A DNA stretch of 64,000 nucleotides from Cupriavidus necator N-1. Its GTDB lineage: Bacteria > Pseudomonadota > Gammaproteobacteria > Burkholderiales > Burkholderiaceae. The position numbers were made by a program, and so were the translations under genes. Of the stretch, positions 12,578-21,138 are shown in pieces. The stretch is taken from positions 1,426,001 through 1,490,000 of the forward strand of contig NC_015723.1 in assembly GCF_000219215.1 (NCBI RefSeq). Direction: 5' to 3'. The notes under the pieces were generated by a model. That model was not told where the DNA came from, searched no databases, and saw only the letters and a list, made by a program, of their open reading frames with translations. The stretch's first letter is position 1, and each line of letters opens with the position of its first letter.

Positions 12578-13528
12578 ATGTCCTTCCTGCGCGCCCTCAC
12601 CCTTCGCCAGTTGCAGATCTTCGTCACCGTGGCCAGGCACGCCAGCTTCGTGCGCGCGGCCGAGGAACTGCACCTGACCCAGCCGGCGGTCTCGATGCAG
12701 GTCAAGCAGCTTGAATCCGTGGTCGGCATGGCGCTGTTCGAGCGGGTCAAGGGGCAGCTCACGCTGACCGAGCCCGGCGACCGCCTGCTGCACCATGCGT
12801 CCCGGATCCTCGGCGAGGTCAAGGACGCCGAGGAAGGCTTGCAGGCGGTCAAGGACGTCGAGCAGGGTTCGATCACGATCGGGCTGATCAGCACGTCGAA
12901 GTACTTCGCGCCCAAGCTGCTGGCCGGCTTTACCGCGCTGCACCCGGGCGTGGACTTGCGCATCGCCGAAGGCAACCGCGAGACGCTGCTGCGGCTATTG
13001 CAGGACAACGCCATCGACCTCGCACTGATGGGCCGCCCGCCGCGCGAACTGGATGCGGTGTCGGAACCCATCGCCGCGCACCCGCACGTGCTGGTGGCCT
13101 CGCCGCGGCACCCCCTGCACGACGCAAAGGGGTTCGACCTGCAGGAACTGCGTCACGAGACCTTCCTGCTGCGCGAACCGGGTTCCGGCACCCGTACCGT
13201 GGCCGAGTACATGTTCCGGGACCACCTGTTCACGCCGGCCAAGGTGATCACCCTGGGCAGCAACGAGACCATCAAGCAGGCCGTGATGGCCGGCATGGGC
13301 ATCAGCCTGTTGTCGCTGCACACGCTATCGCTGGAGTTGCGCACCGGCGAGATCGCGCTGCTGGACGTGACCGGCACGCCGATCGAGCGCATCTGGCATG
13401 TCGCGCATATGTCCAGCAAGCGTTTGTCACCGGCCAGCGAGAGCTGCCGCGCCTATCTGCTGGAGCACACGGCGGAGTTCTTGGGGAAGGAGTATGGCGG
13501 GCTGATGCCGGGGCGGCGCGTGGCCTGA
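12578..13528 (+). CDS. cbbR: LysR-type regulator of the Calvin operon
   Basis: Transcriptional activator of the divergent cbb operon. 316 residues, the normal LysR length. The N-terminal winged HTH covers LTLRQLQIFVTVARHASF through LTQPAVSMQVKQLE (residues 5-50), and the rest is the effector-binding domain. The start ATG at 12578 directly precedes the HTH. Notable: the last 200 bp of this gene occur again, in whole or part, at 16195-16409 and 20062-20150. The copy here is intact and ends with MPGRRVA and TGA. Confidence 0.96.
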   Translation: MSFLRALTLRQLQIFVTVARHASFVRAAEELHLTQPAVSMQVKQLESVVGMALFERVKGQLTLTEPGDRLLHHASRILGEVKDAEEGLQAVKDVEQGSITIGLISTSKYFAPKLLAGFTALHPGVDLRIAEGNRETLLRLLQDNAIDLALMGRPPRELDAVSEPIAAHPHVLVASPRHPLHDAKGFDLQELRHETFLLREPGSGTRTVAEYMFRDHLFTPAKVITLGSNETIKQAVMAGMGISLLSLHTLSLELRTGEIALLDVTGTPIERIWHVAHMSSKRLSPASESCRAYLLEHTAEFLGKEYGGLMPGRRVA

Positions 13529-13543
13529 GGTTCTCCGGTCCCG
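13328..13543 (+). repeat. cbbR 3'-end repeat, copy 1 (inside functional cbbR)
   Basis: The segment from the codons for SLELRTGEIALLDVTG through the cbbR stop and about 15 bp beyond is repeated in direct orientation at 16195-16409 (about 215 bp, only a handful of differences). Its last about 88 bp are repeated a third time at 20062-20150. This copy belongs to the intact gene; the others lack the rest of cbbR. Confidence 0.9.
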
Positions 13544-13746
13544 CCCGGAACCCGCTGGGCAGCGGCAGCTGGTGAAGGCCTTCCGATGACAAAGGCTAGA
13601 GAATTGCGATTCCTCTGATCGCCATGAACGTTCGCGATGGGAACACTAGAGGCATCACCGAAACAACGGTGATCGGGCGTAGCAACCTGAAGCTCGCTAA
13701 CGGTGGCCGCATCATGCGGCCAAATTCACGCGTTCAGGAGCTCGCA

Positions 13747-13968
13747 ATGAAAAAACGAACCACATCGAAACATGAAAGCGTGCTGGCCGCCAATCCAGCA
13801 GACTGCCTCGAATCGCTCGAGCACATCAGCGCCAGCCTTAGTTGCGTCCTGTCTCTGCTGGAAGTGGAAAGCGAGCGTTCCGAGGCATGCCACGGCATTC
13901 ATTGCCTGGTGGTCATGATCAAGCTGCGGCTTGATCAGACTGCTGCGGAGCATTTCCCTTCGGACTGA
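13747..13968 (+). CDS. Small hypothetical protein (resembles DUF1484-type)
   Basis: 73 residues starting MKKRTTSKHESVLAANPADC, with GGAG nine bases before the ATG at 13747. The middle (LESLEHISASLSCVLSLLEVE) and the HGIHCLVVMIKLRLDQT segment look like two amphipathic helices; no membrane segment or signal. From memory it resembles the small DUF1484 family common in Cupriavidus and Ralstonia, function unknown; I cannot confirm this without a search. An in-frame extension upstream to 13624 lacks an RBS. It is followed by a strong terminator, and its 3' end is part of a dispersed repeat also found near 25.2 kb. Confidence 0.7.
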   Translation: MKKRTTSKHESVLAANPADCLESLEHISASLSCVLSLLEVESERSEACHGIHCLVVMIKLRLDQTAAEHFPSD

Positions 13969-14115
13969 GGCGAATGTCCGGCGCGGCCGCTACGAGGGCA
14001 GTCTTGATGGCGGTTGGCCATACTGGAGAATGAAGGATAACCGCAGCTTCGGCTGCGGTTATTCACTTTGGACGCCTGACACAACGTTGGGCTGGCTGGG
14101 CCGTCGCTTGTCGGC
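13918..14115 (+). repeat. Dispersed repeat copy 1: gene 3' end, UTR and terminator
   Basis: About 198 bp covering the last codons of the small gene, its 3' untranslated region and its terminator. It reappears at 25143-25340 with high identity, from CATTTCCC through the terminator and on to CTTTGGACGCCTGACACAAC and GCTGG. Within it, the 32 bp at 13920-13951 are present in the other copy as the reverse complement. Confidence 0.85.
14037..14062 (+). terminator. Hairpin terminator with UUCG loop
   Basis: ATAACCGCAGC / TTCG / GCTGCGGTTAT: an 11-bp perfect stem closed by a C(UUCG)G tetraloop, about 70 bp after the stop of the small gene. The stem ends in A-T pairs rather than a long T run. The same hairpin is repeated at 25261-25288. 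Confidence 0.8.
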
Positions 14116-14447
14116 CATCTGCGGTCATAGACCCATGCATTCGCACGGACATTCGAACGTCGGCTGCGGGCTTTCTCGCTTTCGCGGTGTGTAGCCGTCT
14201 CGTGACGCCATCACGCCCGGCCTCGCCCGCGAGCGGGATGGCCGACAACTAGCTTTCTCAGTGGCCGGTGCTATCTTTTAGTATCGGCGCCTCGGCCAGC
14301 CACGGCGTCGGTTTGCCCACCCGCCGTGATCGACGGGCCGTTGAGCGACGACGTTAGGCGGCACGAGCGCCTGGGCCGGCAAGCGACGACCGGCTGCCGG
14401 ACGCGGCCGGGCGTCCGGATGCCGACCGTGAACCAGCAATGGAGACG
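14116..14447. other. Intergenic, no gene seen
   Basis: Stretch between the terminator repeat and dctA. I see no convincing reading frame, RNA gene or repeat. It must contain the dctA promoter, but I could not pick out confident -35/-10 boxes. Confidence 0.4.
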
Positions 14448-15803
14448 ATGATGGACAAAGACGATCACCCGAAGCCGTTCTACAGATCCCTCTACTTCCA
14501 GGTCATCACCGCCATTGTCATCGGCGTCATCCTCGGCCATTTCTGGCCGCATGCCGGCGAGGCGATGAAGCCGTTGGGTGATGGCTTCATCAAGCTGATC
14601 AAGATGATCATCGCGCCGATCATCTTCTGCACGGTCGTGGTGGGCATCGCCGGCATGGAGGACATGAAGAAGGTTGGCAAGACCGGCGGGCTGGCGCTGC
14701 TGTACTTTGAGGTCGTGAGCAGCATTGCGCTGTTGGTTGGCCTGTTGATCATCAACATCGTCAAGCCCGGCGCCGGCATGAACGTCGACGTATCCACCCT
14801 CGACACGAAGGGCATCGCCGCCTATACCGAGCCCGGCAAGATGCAAGGCACGGTCGATTTCCTGCTGCACGTGATCCCGAACACGGTGGTGGATGCCTTT
14901 GCCAAGGGTGAGATCCTCCAGGTGCTGCTGTTCGCGGTGATGTTCGGTTTCGCGCTGCACAGGTTCGGCGGCCGCGGCACGTTGGTGTTCGACTTTATCG
15001 AGAAGTTCTCGCACGTGCTGTTCACCATCGTCGGCTACATCATGAAGGTCGCGCCGATTGGCGCCTTCGGCGCCATGGCCTTCACCATCGGCAAGTACGG
15101 CGTGAGCTCGCTGCTGCAGCTTGGCCAGCTGATGGCGACCTTCTACGCCACCTGCCTGCTTTTCATCTTCGTCGTGCTGGGCACCATCGCGCGGCTGCAT
15201 GGCTTCTCGATCTGGAAGTTCATCAAGTACATCAAGGAGGAACTGCTGATCGTGCTGGGCACGTCGTCGTCGGAATCCGTGTTGCCGCGGATGATGGCCA
15301 AGCTGGAGAACCTGGGCGCCCGCAAGTCCGTCGTCGGACTGGTGATCCCGACTGGCTACTCCTTCAATCTGGATGGCACCTCCATCTACCTGACCATGGC
15401 GGCGGTGTTCATCGCCCAGGCGACCAACACCGACATGACCCTGATGCAGCAACTCACCCTGCTCGCCGTGCTGCTACTGACCTCCAAGGGCGCTGCCGGT
15501 GTCACCGGGAGTGGCTTCATCGTGCTGGCGGCCACGCTTTCGGCGGTGGGGCATGTTCCTGTGGCGGGGCTGGCCCTGATCCTCGGCATTGACCGCTTCA
15601 TGTCGGAGGCTCGCGCCCTGACCAACCTGATCGGCAACGGCGTGGCCACAGTGGTGGTGGCAAAATGGACCGGCGACCTCGATGTCGAGCGGATGCACCG
15701 CAGGCTTGATGACGAGTCGGACATTGAGGCCGACGAGCCGGAAGTGGTGCTCGACCAGGTCGCGACCCATATGCCGGCCGCCGACACCACGGTAACCCAG
15801 TGA
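14448..15803 (+). CDS. dctA: C4-dicarboxylate/proton(sodium) symporter DctA
   Basis: Inner-membrane DAACS-family carrier that takes up succinate, fumarate and malate. 451 residues, beginning [19 protein letters not shown]. Hydrophobic segments run through most of the protein. Diagnostic motifs: [11 protein letters not shown] (helical hairpin 1), [12 protein letters not shown], and the [13 protein letters not shown] hairpin 2. GGAG at about 14442 serves either of the adjacent ATGs (14448 or 14451). The acidic tail after residue 425 is typical of DctA. No regulator genes (dctBD) adjoin it; instead it sits among gene remnants, between two copies of the cbbR 3' end. Confidence 0.93.
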   Translation: MMDKDDHPKPFYRSLYFQVITAIVIGVILGHFWPHAGEAMKPLGDGFIKLIKMIIAPIIFCTVVVGIAGMEDMKKVGKTGGLALLYFEVVSSIALLVGLLIINIVKPGAGMNVDVSTLDTKGIAAYTEPGKMQGTVDFLLHVIPNTVVDAFAKGEILQVLLFAVMFGFALHRFGGRGTLVFDFIEKFSHVLFTIVGYIMKVAPIGAFGAMAFTIGKYGVSSLLQLGQLMATFYATCLLFIFVVLGTIARLHGFSIWKFIKYIKEELLIVLGTSSSESVLPRMMAKLENLGARKSVVGLVIPTGYSFNLDGTSIYLTMAAVFIAQATNTDMTLMQQLTLLAVLLLTSKGAAGVTGSGFIVLAATLSAVGHVPVAGLALILGIDRFMSEARALTNLIGNGVATVVVAKWTGDLDVERMHRRLDDESDIEADEPEVVLDQVATHMPAADTTVTQ

Positions 15804-16004
15804 GCGGCACCGCGCAAGCACACATCACCACCGCGGGCTGTGGCAACTATGGCTCCCGGGCACTACAGAAGGCTTCGACCGCGGCAGGCGCACCGGCTTA
15901 CGTTGCGCCATGAAGCCCGACCTTCCCTGATGGACAGACCGAGGCGTGGCCGGTCGTCAACCAGATCGAACGCCTCTACAATCACCAGCGCAGGCACGAT
16001 TTCG

Positions 16005-16194
16005 AAATGGCTGCTTGAGTCGATTCAGCCTCACGAACTGCTGTTCCGCCTGGCCGAGGAGGCGGGCGTGGTACTGCTGCCTGGCAAGGGATTCGGTACG
16101 CGCCACCCGTCGGGGCGGGTCTCGCTGGCCAACCTCAATGAAGAAGACTATGTGAAGATTGGTCGCTGCGTGCGCAACGAGTATCTCGAACCTG
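16005..16194 (+). pseudogene. 3' fragment of an aspartate 4-decarboxylase/aminotransferase-like gene
   Basis: About 62 codons read WLLESIQPHELLFRLAEEAG, then VVLLPGKGFG and RVSLANLNEEDYVKIGR. This is the C-terminal part of the fold-type I PLP enzymes of the aspartate 4-decarboxylase (AsdA/AspD) group. No upstream portion and no start codon are present; the preceding bases read in another frame and may derive from an IS transposase 3' end (YNHQRRHDF-like). At 16195 the frame passes straight into a copy of the cbbR 3' end. So this is a relic, not a working gene. The family call is from pattern recognition. Confidence 0.65.
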
Positions 16195-16409
16195 TCGCTG
16201 GAGCTGCGCACCGGCGAGATCGCGCTGCTGGACGTAACCGGCACGCCGATCGAGCGCATCTGGAATGTCGCGCATATGTCCAGCAAGCGTTTGCCACCGG
16301 CCAGCGAGAGCTGCCGCGCCTATCTGCTGGAGCACACGGCGGAGTTCTTGGGGAAGGAGTATGGCGGGCTGATGCCGGGCGGCGGGTGGCCTGAGGTTCT
16401 CCCGTCCCG
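16195..16409 (+). pseudogene. cbbR 3'-end repeat, copy 2
   Basis: About 215 bp nearly identical to the end of cbbR, reading LELRTGEIALLDVTGTPIE and onward to KEYGGLMPG. A one-base deletion in the GGGG run near the end shifts the last codons, so the original stop is out of frame. The N-terminal HTH and most of the effector domain are absent. Joined upstream to the aspartate-decarboxylase fragment. Confidence 0.9.
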
Positions 16410-16674
16410 TGGCGCTGACTGCCTTCTGGCTTTCCACAATGCGGGAATAGAGTGGTCAACTCAACGGCGTCGCGTCAAATGCTCCGGGAAAAATGCGAAG
16501 CCTTTGGACCACATTCGACCGATAGTCCAGAAACCAGCCTGTCGTTGGGTCGGACCTTCAGGGGCGTCGCTTGTCACCTAAAATATTGTCAAGGTGTTAC
16601 GTAACCCGGTCACGCCGCCAACGTGAACTTTTGGAGACCGCTAGAACCACGTCTCAATAACTGACTGGTGGTCT

Positions 16675-17085
16675 ATGGTGCTATCACTTCGCTATTTGGG
16701 ATTCTTGGGAATCTGCGCTTTGTTCACTGCTTGCGGACAGATTCCGTCCAAGCATTCTGCGTGCAGAGCTGATTCCTGTCGCCCTCGGCACGAGCACGAG
16801 ATGTTGCAATCCGGCGAGGCGTCATGGTATTCGGCAACGCTCCAGGGGCATCTGACCGCAAACGGAGAACGCTACGATGGCGGCGCCTTGACTGCCGCCC
16901 ATCGAACGTTACCGCTCGGCAGCTATGTGCGCGTCAGATCGTTGGCTACCGGAAAGTCGGTTGTCGTTCGCATCAACGATCGCGGACCATACGTCAAAGG
17001 CCGGATTATCGATCTCTCTTACGCTGCGGCGGCGGCCTTGGGTTTGCCAGACGCGCGGTCGATGCACGTGCAGATTGAACGTTGA
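16675..17085 (+). CDS. RlpA-like double-psi beta-barrel lipoprotein
   Basis: 136 residues. N-terminal lipoprotein signal with lipobox-like ALFTAC (Cys about residue 20), then a RlpA double-psi beta-barrel domain: GEASWYSATLQGHLTANGE, AAHRTLPLGSYVRVRS, and VVVRINDRGPYVKGRIIDLS. RlpA proteins act in the periplasm on peptidoglycan at the septum; the full-length family has lytic transglycosylase activity and often a SPOR domain. SPOR is absent here, so septal targeting is unlikely to work the same way. Isolated gene with only a weak RBS (TGGTGG). Confidence 0.85.
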   Translation: MVLSLRYLGFLGICALFTACGQIPSKHSACRADSCRPRHEHEMLQSGEASWYSATLQGHLTANGERYDGGALTAAHRTLPLGSYVRVRSLATGKSVVVRINDRGPYVKGRIIDLSYAAAAALGLPDARSMHVQIER

Positions 17086-17540
17086 TCGATTGCGGCTGCG
17101 GTTTTGACCGTTCTGCGCCACCGCGGATTTACGCACCTTGTGCCACTTAGCGTCTTTGTCGCCGTGATCGCGACCGCGGAGATTTCCTCTTGATAGGGCG
17201 GCACGGAAAGAACCTCCAAACAGCGGACCTTCGCGGCGGGACGCCACGACACCAGGCAATGTTATGTGGTGAAGGGCGTAAGGCCGCCCGCCTAGCCCGC
17301 GACTGTTTCATCGGCAATGGCCGAACTCCGTCCCCCAAGCGCATCGACGAGCGACCGTTGTACCTTGAAAGCCGCCATAGATGTCACGCTGGGTCGACAG
17401 GCCGCAATGGGTCGGTCGGAGAAGGCCGCAGCCTAGCTGTAGGCGGCCGGCCGAGTCCGGCCACAAAGGGACCTTCGCAAATGCTCCCTAAATGTCCGCA
17501 GTCTGCCCGCCCCACCCCTTCGCAGCAGGGGGCATACGCG
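17086..17540. other. Intergenic, no gene seen
   Basis: 455 bp between the convergent RlpA-like and alcohol-dehydrogenase genes. Open frames here show no recognisable protein and no RBS. No clear terminator hairpin. Confidence 0.4.
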
Positions 17541-18713
17541 TTACATCGCCGCAGCGAAGATTGCCATGACTTGCGCCAGCGTGGCCTTGCGCGGATTCGT
17601 CAGCATGCAAGCATCCTTTTGCGCATTGCTTGCCATCACTTCATGGTCGTCCGCCTTGACGCCCAGGCCCGCCAGACCCGCCGGAATGCCAATCGACGTG
17701 GAAAGGGTCCGGATCGCCGAGACGGCAGCTTTGGCGGCGTCATGCGCGCTCAAGCCCCCAATGTTCTCGCCTAGCAGTTCGGCGATTCTCGCGTAGCGCT
17801 CCGGCGCGGCAATGAGGTTGAATTCCGACACGTGCGGCAGCAGGATCGCGTTGCACACGCCGTGGGGCAAATTGTAGAAGCCGCCGAGTTGATGGGCCAT
17901 CGCGTGCACGTAACCGAGTGATGCGTTGTTGAAGGCCATGCCGGCAAGGTATTGGGCGTAGCACATGGCCGCGCGTGCTTCCATCGAGTCCCCGTTCGCG
18001 ACAGCTTTGGGCAGCCATTCGGCGATCAGCACGATCGCCTTCTCCGCACAGGCATCGGTAATTGGCGTGGCGGCGGTGGAAACGTATGCCTCGATGGCGT
18101 GAGTCAACGCGTCCATGCCGGTCGCCGCCGTCAAGGCGGGCGGCATCGCGACCATCAGGCTCGGATCGTCGATGGCGATTAATGGCGTGCAACGCCAGTC
18201 GACGATTGCCATCTTCACATGATTGCTCGAATTAGTGATGATGCAAAAGCGTGTCATTTCCGCAGCAGTGCCAGCGGTCGTGTTGATCGAAATCAGCGGC
18301 GTCATTGGCACCGTTGATTTGTCGATGCCTTCGTAGTCGCGGATATGTCCGCCTCCGGCGGTAACGAGGCCGATGCCTTTCGCGCAGTCGTGCGATGAGC
18401 CGCCGCCGAGCGAAACGATGAAGTCGCATTCTTCCCGCTCGAACAACTTGACGCCGTCGTGAACGTTAACGTCGGTGGGATTGGGCTCGGCACCCGGAAA
18501 GATGACGGCCTGGAGCCCGGCTTCGCGAATGTGCCCCGCGACGACTTCGGAGAGCCCCATCTTGTGCAAGCCTGCATCCGTGACGATGAGAGCCTTCCTG
18601 GCCCCGAGTGATCTGGCGCGAGCGCCCGTTTCGCGCGCGCAGCCCGGACCGAAGAGGGTCACGCAGGGAATGAAGAAGCTGTCGACGCGATTAGCGATGT
18701 TCAGGTGGGTCAT
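17541..18713 (-). CDS. Iron-containing alcohol dehydrogenase
   Basis: NAD-dependent group III alcohol dehydrogenase; oxidises or makes short alcohols in the cytoplasm. 390 residues, full length. The NAD-binding GGGSSHDCAKG is near residue 100. The metal ligands lie in DALTHAIEAYVS and in HAMAHQLGGFYNLPHG. The start at 18713 has TTGGAGACGAC upstream. It stands alone; the region upstream contains a broken AraC-type regulator that may once have controlled it. The specific substrate cannot be told from the sequence. Confidence 0.92.
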   Translation of the reverse strand: MTHLNIANRVDSFFIPCVTLFGPGCARETGARARSLGARKALIVTDAGLHKMGLSEVVAGHIREAGLQAVIFPGAEPNPTDVNVHDGVKLFEREECDFIVSLGGGSSHDCAKGIGLVTAGGGHIRDYEGIDKSTVPMTPLISINTTAGTAAEMTRFCIITNSSNHVKMAIVDWRCTPLIAIDDPSLMVAMPPALTAATGMDALTHAIEAYVSTAATPITDACAEKAIVLIAEWLPKAVANGDSMEARAAMCYAQYLAGMAFNNASLGYVHAMAHQLGGFYNLPHGVCNAILLPHVSEFNLIAAPERYARIAELLGENIGGLSAHDAAKAAVSAIRTLSTSIGIPAGLAGLGVKADDHEVMASNAQKDACMLTNPRKATLAQVMAIFAAAM

Positions 18714-19193
18714 GTCGTCTCCAAGGTTGTAATGAATATGAGGTCTCCTGTCCTCGCAAGCCTTGACGCACGAACCGTACCTGTGTCTGGCGAGGTCTTT
18801 TTCAGACGCTGTCCATCAGATGCACCTCGTGGAGTGTTGTAATTTGAATCGATGTGTTCAGTTTTGGAGCGACTGGGTGTATCCGACAACGGCTGGATCG
18901 GCCGAACTTCAGTCGTTCTCAGAGCAGTGTGCGAATGACCGTGAGGGGTCGGGAAGAGACAACTGGCTTGCGACTGGCAGAGGCCAGGCGCTCGGCCCTC
19001 GATTCAGGTCACCGACAGCAATTCCGCATCAAGAAGATCGGTCCCGAATTGTCAATCGCACAGAGCCGATTGCCCTCTGGCCCCTTCCCGAAGACGTACG
19101 TCGCACGTCTGCTCGATGCGACGGCAACACCCGCTGCATCGAGCGAGTTGAGCACCGCGTCTCCAGTGCCGCAGAAGCTTGGGATTAACGGAC
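18714..19193. other. Intergenic/decayed sequence
   Basis: 480 bp upstream of the iron alcohol dehydrogenase. Holds its promoter; no intact gene. Several open frames on both strands look random. It borders two gene remnants and is probably decayed coding DNA. Confidence 0.4.
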
Positions 19194-19310
19194 TCACGAT
19201 AAAAGGCCGCTTCTCGAGCGATATACGTCTGGTGTGGCGCCCATTTGTCGGCAGAATGCACGTTGAAAGGCGTCGACTGACTGAAAGCCGCTTTCCCGTG
19301 CGATCTTCTC
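19194..19310 (-). pseudogene. C-terminal fragment of an AraC-family regulator
   Basis: About 38 codons read KIARESGFQSVDAFQRAFCR and QMGATPDVYRSR, the second helix-turn-helix and end of an AraC-type DNA-binding domain. The sequence upstream on this strand does not continue the domain, so the N-terminal sensor part is gone. It abuts a DJ-1/PfpI fragment on the opposite strand. GlxA/FtrA-type regulators join these two domains, but here they are in opposite orientation. Confidence 0.6.
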
Positions 19311-19877
19311 CTGCGGCCAGTAATCGTCGCGATCTGCTCCGGCGCGCTGGTCGTCGCCAAGGCCGGCTTGCTCGATGGTCGCCGGTTCGCGGGACACTGG
19401 TATGTCAGGAACAAGCTACGGGAACGGCATCCCAGCGCCACCCATGTTCCCAATCGCCGCTACATTGCCGACCGCGGCGTCGTGTCGACCACGGGCGTAA
19501 CCGCGTCGGTGCCCGTCAGCGTGGCAATCGTCGAAGCGATTGCCGGGCCAGCTCGTGCGGCTGCGGTGGCGCAATCGCTCGGCTTACGCACATGGGGGAC
19601 CACGCATGACAGTGCCCCATTCCGGATCGACGCCAGTCGAGTCCTGGCGCTGGTCGTCAATAGCGTCGCATTCTGGCGGCGCGAGACCATCGCCATTCCG
19701 GTAAGCGATGGCGTCGATGACATCCAGCTCGCGCTGACGGCGGATGCCTGGTCTCGCACCTACCGATCACATGCCCTGGCCGAAGCGAGCCGCGCAGTGA
19801 AGATCCGCAGCGGCCTGACCCTGGTGCCGACATCCCCTTTGTCCGGCAATGGCACATACCGGGTTGCAACTGCATGA
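19311..19877 (+). pseudogene. 5'-truncated DJ-1/PfpI-family protein
   Basis: Reads RPVIVAICSGALVVAKAGLL, then GRRFAGHWYVRNKLRERHP and STTGVTASVPVSVAIVEAI. This is the part of a DJ-1/PfpI (class I amidotransferase-like) protein around and after the nucleophile elbow AICSG. A TGA in the same frame at 19278 and the missing N-terminal strand-helix portion indicate truncation. The C-terminal about 90 residues remain open to the stop at 19877. Could still be translated from an internal start, but no RBS is evident. Confidence 0.6.
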
Positions 19878-20061
19878 GACGCTTGCCGATAATGGCAGGC
19901 GCTATGGCGTCGCCACGCGCGAACTGGTCAAACTGGAGCTGGAGTACGGCACCCAAGATGGGTTCTGATTCCTCTCGCGCGCTCACTGCCGTGCTATCCG
20001 ACGCGTCCCAAAGCCCCCTGAGGGCATAACCTGACCGCGCCGAACCGGATTTTCCCCTATT

Positions 20062-20150
20062 GCTGCCGCGCCTATCTGCCGGAGCACACGGCGGAGTTTT
20101 TGGGGAGGGAATATGGCGGGCTGATGCCGGGGCGGCGCGTGGCTTGAGGT
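20062..20150 (+). pseudogene. cbbR 3'-end repeat, copy 3
   Basis: The last about 28 codons of cbbR (CRAYLPEHTAEFLGREYGGL and MPGRRVA, then TGA) with about five base differences from the functional copy, in the same orientation. Nothing of cbbR precedes it. The flanking sequence on the left is unrelated to cbbR. Confidence 0.88.
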
Positions 20151-20263
20151 CCAGGAGGGTTGGCCGGGATTCGAAAATGCTTTGCCACATTCCGGTCGGA
20201 ACCCTCCAGGCGGCGGCGAGGCCGCTCGCGCGCCGCCAGTGCCCGATCGGAGGTGGTCACACC

Positions 20264-21106
20264 TCAGTGCGACATGAAGACTGGCAAGCCTGACTGGCGC
20301 AGCAGGGCGCGGGTGGTGCCACCCAGCACAAGCTCTCTCAGCCGGGAGCGGCCATAGCCGCCGGCGACCAGCAGGTCGGCCTGAACCTTGGCCGCAAGTT
20401 GTGGCAGCACGTGGTCGGGATCGCCCTCCCCGACCAGCAGACTGGCGCGGATGCCATGGCTGAGCAGCCATGCTGTCAGCCGATCCGCGCTGTCTCGATA
20501 GGCCGCTTTCTCACCGGCAGTGCTGTGCTTGCCAGCGCTGACCACCAGGACGGTAACGGCGCTGGCATGCACAAGCCACGGCAATGCGTCCGCGACCGCC
20601 CGCGCGGCCTCCCGGCCGCCGTTCCATGCGATGGCAACATGGCCACCAATTCTCGGGACGGATGCGCCCGGCACCAGCAGGATGGGCCGGCCTGCATTGA
20701 GCATCGCATACTCAGCGGCCCCGGCCAGCAAAGCCGGCACTTCGGCCTGCGCCGAGGGCGATGCGGGCAGGATGAGGTCGGCGAAGCGGCCCTCGTCGGC
20801 AAGCGCCCAGCCGGACTCGGCGTCGACAACGATGTGCCGGGTGGGAATGGCCGGTGACACTTGCCTGGTCAGCGTGTCGAGTGCGTTTTTGTGAGCGGCA
20901 GCCAGTTTGTGCAAATGGCTCGCGGCAAGCACAGCGTATTGCCCGGCTTCTTCGCCCGCCCCACGAAACGGCTCCAGGTGTGTTCCTGTTGCCGTCAGGC
21001 CGACCACGCTGCCGCCGGACCTTGCGGCAAGCCGTGCCGCCGTTTCAATGCGCGCGGACCGTGCAGCATCTTCGCTGAGGTCGACAAGGATGGTTCTGAA
21101 GTCCAT
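20264..21106 (-). CDS. Universal stress protein, two UspA domains
   Basis: 280 residues with two tandem Usp folds: residues 1-150 begin MDFRTILVDLSED, and the second begins near GGHVAIAWNGGREAARAVAD. The second domain ends with the nucleotide-type loop GGYGRSRLRELVLGGTTRAL. Proteins of this kind aid survival under oxygen or nutrient limitation; biochemical role usually undefined. It follows another tandem Usp gene by 32 bp on the same strand, so both probably share the upstream FNR-type promoter. Start at 21106 has only a weak RBS. Confidence 0.92.
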   Translation of the reverse strand: MDFRTILVDLSEDAARSARIETAARLAARSGGSVVGLTATGTHLEPFRGAGEEAGQYAVLAASHLHKLAAAHKNALDTLTRQVSPAIPTRHIVVDAESGWALADEGRFADLILPASPSAQAEVPALLAGAAEYAMLNAGRPILLVPGASVPRIGGHVAIAWNGGREAARAVADALPWLVHASAVTVLVVSAGKHSTAGEKAAYRDSADRLTAWLLSHGIRASLLVGEGDPDHVLPQLAAKVQADLLVAGGYGRSRLRELVLGGTTRALLRQSGLPVFMSH

Positions 21107-21138
21107 GAGGTGGTTCCACTCTTTGGTTTAAGTTCGCA

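Noticed and set aside
18854..19609. A 251-residue plus-strand frame upstream of the DJ-1 fragment
   Set aside because: It reads through sequence without RBS, changes composition along its length and does not continue the DJ-1 frame.
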